Positions 57,470 through 64,000 of a stretch of 64,000 nucleotides of DNA are shown one piece after another; the stretch's first letter is position 1; every line of letters begins with the position of its first letter. Under the pieces are notes generated by a model. The model was not told the origin of the DNA. It searched no databases and saw nothing but the letters and a program-made list of their open reading frames with translations. Origin of the DNA: Aporrectodea caliginosa (lineage: Eukaryota > Annelida > Clitellata > Crassiclitellata > Lumbricidae); assembly GCA_020284085.1 (NCBI GenBank), contig JACEVL010000415.1, positions 1,938,719 to 2,002,718 of the forward strand, read 5' to 3'. Position numbers and translations under genes: made by a program.

Positions 57470-58615
57470 CTTTTGCCTCCTCCTCCTCCTCTTCCTCCTC
57501 CTCCTCTTTCCATGCTGCTGCTCCTCCAAGGCTCCTCCAAGGCTCCTCCTACCTGTTATCTTTCCTCCTCCGTCTCCTCGTGATTGACACAGTCGGCCTC
57601 CATTAATCTATTCTTGTCCTCTTACATCCTTTTCCTCTCCTCCTTCCTCTCCTATGTTTCTGCTGCTCTTCTCCTCCTCATCCGTCTCCTTCCTCTTCCT
57701 CTTCTTATCTATACGTTACTCCTTCCTCCATCTCCTTCTTATGACTGATGTCATCGTCCTCCTTTCCTCGTTTTCTCTTTTAACCACCACCACCTCCTCC
57801 GCCTTCTCTTCTTCCTCTTCCTCCTCCTTGTCTTCCAACTTCTCCTTATCTTCCACCTCCTCCTCTTCTTCCATCTCTTCCTCTCCTTCATCTCCTCCTT
57901 TTCTTCTTCCTCCTCATACTCCTCCTCCTTCTCTTTCACCTCCTCCTTCTCTTCCTCCTCCTCTTTCTCTTCCTCCTCCCTCTCTTCCTCCCTCTTCTTC
58001 CATCTCTTCCTCTCCTTCATCTCCTCCTTTCTTCTTCTTCCTCCTCATACTCCTCCTCCTTCTCTTCCACCTCCCCTTCTTTTCCTCCTTCACCTTGTCT
58101 TCCACCTTCTCCTTCTCTTCCATCTCCTCCTTCTCTTCCTCCTCCTCTTTCTCTTCCTCCTCCTCCCTCCTTTCCTCCCTCCTCTTCTTCCATCTCTTCC
58201 TCTCCCTCGTCTCCTCCTTTTCTTCTTCCTCTTCATACTCCTCCTCCTTCTCTTCCACCTTCTCCTTCTCTTCCACCTCCTCCTTCTCTTCCTCCTCCTT
58301 CTTCTCCTCCTCCTTCTCTTCCTCCTCCTCCCTCCCTTCCTCCCCTCCTCTTCTTCCATCTCTTCCTCTCCCTCGTCTCCTCCTTTTCTTCTTCCTCTTC
58401 ATACTCCTCCTCCTTCTCTTCCACCTTCTCCTTCTCTTCCACCTCCTCCTTCTCTTCCTCCTCCTTCTCTTCCTCCTCCTTCTCTTCCTCCTCCCTCCTC
58501 CCTTCCGCCCCTCCTCTTCTTCCATCTCTTCCTCTCCCTCGTCTCCTCCTTTTCTTCTTCCTCCTCATACTCCTCCTCCTCATCCTCCTCCACCTCCTCG
58601 TCCTCCTCCTCCCGC
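57470..58615. repeat. 1.1-kb polypyrimidine (TCC/TTC) tract
   Basis: Almost pure pyrimidine on the plus strand. A landmark, CCATCTCTTCCTCTCC, recurs near 57,871, 58,000, 58,190, 58,357 and 58,522, showing a higher-order unit of roughly 130-190 bp. The long Ser-rich and Glu/Arg-rich frames are artefacts of composition. Confidence 0.9.
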
Positions 58616-59000
58616 TCTTAAACTGCCGGGTGGTCGTTTGCTTTTGTAATTGACAGAGTAATTAGCATTGCCTCTGATGTGTCAATGAATAATAAGTTTC
58701 CTCTGAATTTCCCAATTATTGGTCACATCATTGGTCGCAATGTCGTCATCAGCTTTTAGGATACTTTAGCTTCTAATTGGATCTTAGGCCTACACCTCTC
58801 GCAAGCGGGTACCAAATACAACGCGATGTAATGAAACACATTGGGATTTCCCGTCACTACAAGACATTTACGACTCAATTGAAACAATTAACCTTATTCA
58901 TTAGCCATATCCACTAGTGACTAGACAGTTCGAGTGCTACTTTGAGATACGATATCGGAATGTGGTCATGTATGTATGTCTGTCTGTCTGTAGGTAGCCT

Positions 59001-59130
59001 ATGTATGTATGTATGTATGTATGTATGTATGTATGTATGTATGTATGTATGTATGTATGTATGTATGTATGTATGTATGTATGTATGTATGTATGTATGT
59101 ATGTATGTATGTATGTATGTATGTATGTAT
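59001..59130. repeat. (GTAT)n microsatellite
   Basis: About 32 near-perfect GTAT units immediately upstream of a LINE fragment. Similar tracts lie at 59,750-59,815 and 60,005-60,160. Confidence 0.95.
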
Positions 59131-59745
59131 TATTGTCAACCAAGCTCGGCACTCTTCTACTCATCTTCCTACGGACCTAGCATTCCAAGACACACACATC
59201 TTAAAACTTGAGCAAATAACCTTTCAGCAAACCAGTGAATTTATGCACAAATATACAAATAATCAACTGCCTTCATCATTTAACAACTACTTCAAAACTA
59301 CGTCTCAATCTAATCCCTACCCTGTACGTTCTTCAGCCAATTATAGACCCATTTACTCCCGCACTAATACCCGTAGGTTCTCAATTAAAAGTGCTGGCCC
59401 TAAAATCTGGTATAGTATCCCCAACGACATACGGTACCTAACTAGTTTTCACCTATTCAAACGTAGACTGCGTGCCTATTTGATTGCCAATGGTATGTTC
59501 TAATAATATTGTGCGTGCTAGTTAACTAGTTAAGATTTGTTAAGGATTAAAAAATAGCAGAATTAACAAATTATTCAGTCTGCCACTCGAGTAGGGCCTA
59601 CAACAATGATGTAAGGGTGACCCTACTAGTCGGGACTTGTTCCCTTTAGGGTTCTCTACCCCGTTGTTTTCCTACTATCATACTGTAATTATGATGATTG
59701 TATGCTTTGCTTTTGCTGGAAACAATAAAATTTATGGTTATTTAT
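59131..59745 (+). mobile_element. LINE 3' fragment with C-terminal RT remnant
   Basis: The in-frame segment includes HKYTNNQLPSSFNNYF, NPYPVRSSANYRPIYS and GPKIWYSIPNDIR before a stop, the usual end of CR1/Jockey-like reverse transcriptases. The 3' end has AACAATAAAATTTATGG and then a (GTAT)n tract. It is a different family from the L2-like element at 47,030. Confidence 0.78.
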
Positions 59746-60589
59746 GGTAGGCTATGTATGTATGTATGTATGTATGTATATATGCATGTCTGTCTGTCTG
59801 TCTGTCTGTCTGTCTTTCTCTAGGTATGTGTGTAATATTGTGTATATAATTATGATTGATTGACTCATTTATTGACTTGTATATCAATGACACATCAATG
59901 CAACATACTGTCTCTGATAAGGACAATCAAGTTGCTAATTGAACACAACATTTATGCAGGTTAATGAGTCAGTCGAAAAAGGTCACTCAGACCCGCTAAA
60001 GACTCGGTATGCATGTACGCATGCATGTATTTATGTATGTACTATGTATGCATATATATGTATGTATGTATGTATGTATTTATTTATGTATGCATGTATA
60101 ATATATATATTTATGTATGTATGTAAGTATGTATGTATGTATGTATGTATGTGTATATATATACATATATACATATATAAAACACGTGCATATATTATAT
60201 AAGTGTCAAGACGCTTTGAAACAGCATCCATTAAGTCCATCAAAAGCGTTGAAAAGCATCAGGTGACCCTAGTCGGCCATCCAACCAAACACTAACCGGG
60301 CTCGACTTGCTTAAGTTCCTTGATCGGCGGAGAATCGGCGTTTTCAAAGTAACAGGGCACGTGCCACTGTCGTCTTTACAGGGAGTAGATTCACACGCAG
60401 ACCGTAGCTGGATGGAGTAGGGGCGTACACGTCCGGGTCAAAGGGTGCTGAACCGGAATAAACTACACAGATGTTAAGGGAACTGTTAAGCAGTAGATAT
60501 ATCCTTTACAGAATAATACTCTCAGTGGCCTCATTGTTTAAACGATCTAATTGTAGAGGACCGTTACATGTTTAAGGCTTCAAGCAGAT

Positions 60590-60800
60590 AGGCCTAAAGG
60601 TTTCGTATTTCGGGTCATGTGCTGCGTAACAGTGAATATTATTTGGAGAAGGAGGTTATCCAGGGCGTAATTCCTGAAGCTCAACAGCTCAAGGAAGACC
60701 TAAAGTGACATGGATTGCTAACACAAAGTTGTGGACTGGATTACCATTCGAGCGGTCATAGCGGGGGACAAGAAGTAGAAGAGGATGGAACAAAATTGTC
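60590..60800 (+). mobile_element. LINE fragment (endonuclease-RT type), decayed
   Basis: Broken frames show YFG(S)VLR-like, LEKEVIQG and KVTWIANTKLWTGLPFE pieces, parallel to the better-preserved fragment 360 bp downstream. The nearby order suggests two related insertions or a duplication. Confidence 0.6.
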
Positions 60801-60946
60801 GGATTGAGAACTGGTGAAGACAATATGACCATATTACGCTGTAAACCAGAGATAAGGGTGAGACGCAGAAGTCATGCCATTTATCTATTATAATAATAAT
60901 TGTAGATTAGGGTAGACACTATCAGGAACATAGCGAGACTTAAATT

Positions 60947-61310
60947 CAAGAGGAGGCAACTTCACAGACCATTGGCAGAACATATCTTGGACGGAAATGC
61001 GGAAAAATGAATGGGTGCTGGGGGAGGCAGGAGTGGAGAGGAGTCTCCTGAAGACGGTAAAAGAAAGAAAACTTATTTACTTCGGACACATGATGAGAAG
61101 AGAGGGAATTTGCTTGGAGAAAGACATCATGCAGGGCACAATGCCGGGAAATCGGAAAAGAGGAAGACCAAGAACAAACTGGTTGGGCAACATAAAGGAA
61201 TGGACTGGATTGACAATGGAGGAAATGATAAGACTGACGGAAGACAGGAGACGCTGGAGGAATATTGTTCATGATGCGGCCGACCCTCGACACGAGGATG
61301 GCTGAGAACA
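60947..61310 (+). mobile_element. LINE fragment (endonuclease-RT type), C-terminal
   Basis: An open 102-codon frame contains LIYFGHMMRREGICLEKDIM and RKRGRPRTNWLGNIKEWTGL, the hallmark FGH...RGRPR..WL region of the C terminus. It ends near GAACAGAACAG. It is probably inactive, as no RT catalytic domain is attached. Confidence 0.75.
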
Positions 61311-61319
61311 GAACAGAAC

Positions 61320-61905
61320 AGGTCAATAGAAGTTCAAGTGTAAGTTTTTTTTATAAAAAAATTAAGAGGAGACAACTGCCTCCCCGTGCCTCAATGTAGC
61401 TACGCCTATGGACACTATCTGTGATCGGATTTTGTATTGTGGAATGCCACATTTTTAATAATTATACTATCGACCAGATAAGGTTTACAAACGGATGTCA
61501 GAGTGTTAGATAGTGACCAGAGTTAATTGCGAAAGTTTATTGTGAAAGTTATTAGACGCTGCAACCCACGGACATCCGACTGTTTATTTTCCATTTAGGG
61601 CCTACGCGAATAAGTGCGTCAATATGCCCTGCAGTTCACGTTGTTCGTCATGTGATCGACTTCCACTTAGGCCCTGTTTTGATACTGTTAATGTCTGGTC
61701 GTCGCTTTACCTAAATTACCTCTGAGCAAAGCCATAAATGATTATCAGAAATTAAACAAGCCCACCACCCACTACCACGAACACAGCCAACACGCAGACC
61801 GTACAGACAGTTGGGTGGAGTGGGTGCGTACACGTCCAGTGCCACAACTACCAACACATCCACTGTATACTAACACAACCAACACCACCACAACCACCAA
61901 CAGTG
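61320..61905. other. Non-coding DNA, no gene seen
   Basis: No supported gene or clear repeat, apart from an ACCAACACAACCACCA-type simple stretch near 61,860-61,900. Confidence 0.4.
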
Positions 61906-61957
61906 GATGGGACCGATAGAAGACACGGGCAAAGAGAAAGACAAAGTAGAAGAAGAA

Positions 61958-62455
<498 letters not shown>

Positions 62456-62736
62456 ATGGCGGAGAAAAAAAGAGGAGGAGGTGGAAGTAGATTGAAAAGA
62501 GGAAGAAGAGGGAGAGGAAGAGGAAGAGGAAGAAGAAAACGATGCCGAGTTTATCCAGTAACCCTATTGGCGCGATTTAGGATAGAGTAATTGACCACCA
62601 CAGTCGAGAGAGTCAGATGCACGTGATCGTCTAATTCTTTCATAAACAGCTCTGTACGAAAATGATATTGGATTTAATAAACAAAAGCCACTCGTAATTT
62701 GTTTACAAACAGCTTTTTAAGAGATCCTTAAAGGGG

Positions 62737-62880
62737 TGGCACGTCAAAAGAGCGACCGACAAAAGAGCGCCGACAAAAGAGCGACCGACAAAAGAGCGCC
62801 GACAAAAGAACGACCGACAAAAGAGCGCCGACAAAGAGGGCGACCGACAAAAGAGCGCCGACAAAAGAGCGACCGACATG
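62737..62880. repeat. Minisatellite, 29-bp unit, ~5 copies
   Basis: Alternating AAAAGAGCGACCGAC and AAAAGAGCGCCGAC subunits. It translates as Lys/Arg-rich frames, but no gene context supports coding. Confidence 0.85.
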
Positions 62881-63079
62881 TATGTATGTATATAATTAGA
62901 TCTATATATATAATCATTTATATATTACACAGGCATAAGTTCACTTCTCATATATAACATACACACATACATGCAATATATGCATGTAAACGTACATTCA
63001 TACATACATACAACATAATCATATACACATACAGACACACATAAGCCCACATCTCGCATCTAGCATACATAAAAGCAGG

Positions 63080-63940
63080 TTATTGTTTTCCCTACCCTTA
63101 AGAAACCTAAACGTGACCCGAAATTTGTCAAAATTATCGACCATTCTCCAACCTGTCGTTTCTCTCTAAAACTCTTGAGAGACTTATCTCAATTCAGCTT
63201 CTGCCTAACCTTGAACCGTCTGGGTTCCTGTCCCCAGCCAGTCACCATTCCACGGAAACCGCCCTTCTGACTCTCCTCTCTGATATTTACTCAGCCATTG
63301 CCAAATCACTTTTAACACTCCTGGCACTCGATGTTTCCTCGGCCTTTGATATATGGTCGATCATGCGATATTGCCGCAGCGCCTTCACCTGTCTTGTGGC
63401 CTTTATGGACCACTCTTACCTAGTTCAAGTCTTATCTTTCAGATCGCTCCCAGAGGGTTGTCCTTGGTGATTCCAGAACGGCTAGAGTCGAGTTCGGTGT
63501 CCCGCAGGGCTCAGTCCTTGGCCCATCTTGTACCTCCTTTACACAGCGGACATTCCTTCCTTATTTACCAAACACTTGGCCACTGGTCACCTCTATGCTG
63601 ACGACGTCAAAACCTTTGTACAATGTACATGGTCCTCCCGTTGACCAGCTTTCTCTTGTGTCATCGATTGACTCACTGTCACACGATCTCCACTCATGGA
63701 TGTCAGGCAACCGACTTAATCTTAACCCCCTAAAACTCAAGTGATCTGGTTTGGACCCAAACAGCAGCTCCTTAAACTTGACCTCCCACTCCTGAAGTCA
63801 ACGTATCCTGACTTCACATTATTCATCCAGTGTCCTCGACTTGGATGTCACCCTTGATAACACCCTGTCGTTCGCCGAGCCCCTCTTGTACTTGACGCAC
63901 TCGTGTTACTATCACTTGAGGGCAAGTTGAGGCGCCTGAT
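63080..63940 (+). mobile_element. L2-like LINE, reverse-transcriptase palm fragment
   Basis: Decayed frames show FGVPQGSVLGP, then LYADDVKT with the catalytic YADD at 63,594-63,605, then SWMSGNRLNLNP. The end overlaps the region where the 47,030 fragment begins (SSNRLRLNP), so the two are complementary parts of one family. Stops and frameshifts abound. It runs into (ATAC)n at 63,941-64,000. Confidence 0.85.
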
Positions 63941-64000
63941 ATACATACATACATACATACATACATACATACATACATACATACATACATACATACACAC

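Noticed and set aside
57654..58649. 331-codon Ser/Leu-rich frame and minus-strand Glu/Arg-rich frames
   Set aside because: Products of the TCC/TTC polypyrimidine tract; no start context, splice signals or domain.
59235..59503. Independent host gene
   Set aside because: The HKYTNNQLP...GPKIWYSIPNDIR pattern is the usual C-terminal end of a non-LTR reverse transcriptase.
60997..61305. Small host gene of 102 codons
   Set aside because: The FGHMMRREG...RKRGRPRTNWL signature is that of LINE C-terminal remnants, and a decayed relative lies next to it.

Overview
The window is metazoan nuclear DNA. It shows multi-exon genes with GT-AG introns, L2/CR1-like LINE fragments, tRNA-derived SINEs, short hAT-like and piggyBac-like elements, and many microsatellites. 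Gene content and repeat style suggest a marine invertebrate, but the sequence alone does not fix the phylum. There are no bacterial or organellar features.

Layout. (1) About 1-3.47 kb: upstream DNA with a SINE, a minisatellite and a small hAT-like element. (2) 3,478-36,366, plus strand: a complete orthologue of TOPBP1, the BRCT-repeat scaffold that activates ATR and supports replication initiation. I reconstructed 44 coding exons. Every splice phase agrees and the total is 5,634 nt (1,877 codons plus stop). Its introns carry most of the transposon fragments of the first 36 kb. (3) 36.5-39.4 kb: intergenic, with one hAT-like element. (4) About 39.4-41.2 kb, plus strand: a compact two-exon neuropeptide gene with a CRE, a TATA box, a non-coding first exon, a one-exon reading frame and a poly(A) signal. 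The 194-residue precursor carries three FxPWGGKR units, which predict three FxPWG-amide peptides. That is the leucokinin (kinin) signature, and I regard this gene as the most interesting item here. (5) 41.3-49.6 kb: repeat-rich DNA, including a segmental duplication broken up by a SINE, a LINE tail and a hAT-like element that itself hosts an L2-type LINE. (6) 49,736-52,616, minus strand: a two-coding-exon TRIM-like gene (RING, coiled coil, NHL repeats; no B-box seen). (7) 52.9-64 kb: minisatellites, a 1.1 kb polypyrimidine tract, a long GAT tract, further LINE fragments and a hAT-like element hosting a SINE.

The three genes show no functional link. TOPBP1 acts in the nuclear DNA-damage response, the kinin-like precursor in the secretory pathway, and the RING/NHL protein probably as a ubiquitin ligase or RNA/protein-binding adaptor.

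The strongest structural signals outside genes are four. At least nine short elements have CAG-type or related inverted ends and exact or near-exact 8-bp target duplications. Five copies of a ~63-bp TTAA-flanked foldback element lie in TOPBP1 introns. SINEs end in an L2 LINE tail or share tRNA-like heads. The palindrome TAGGCCTA occurs about twenty times, mostly outside TOPBP1.
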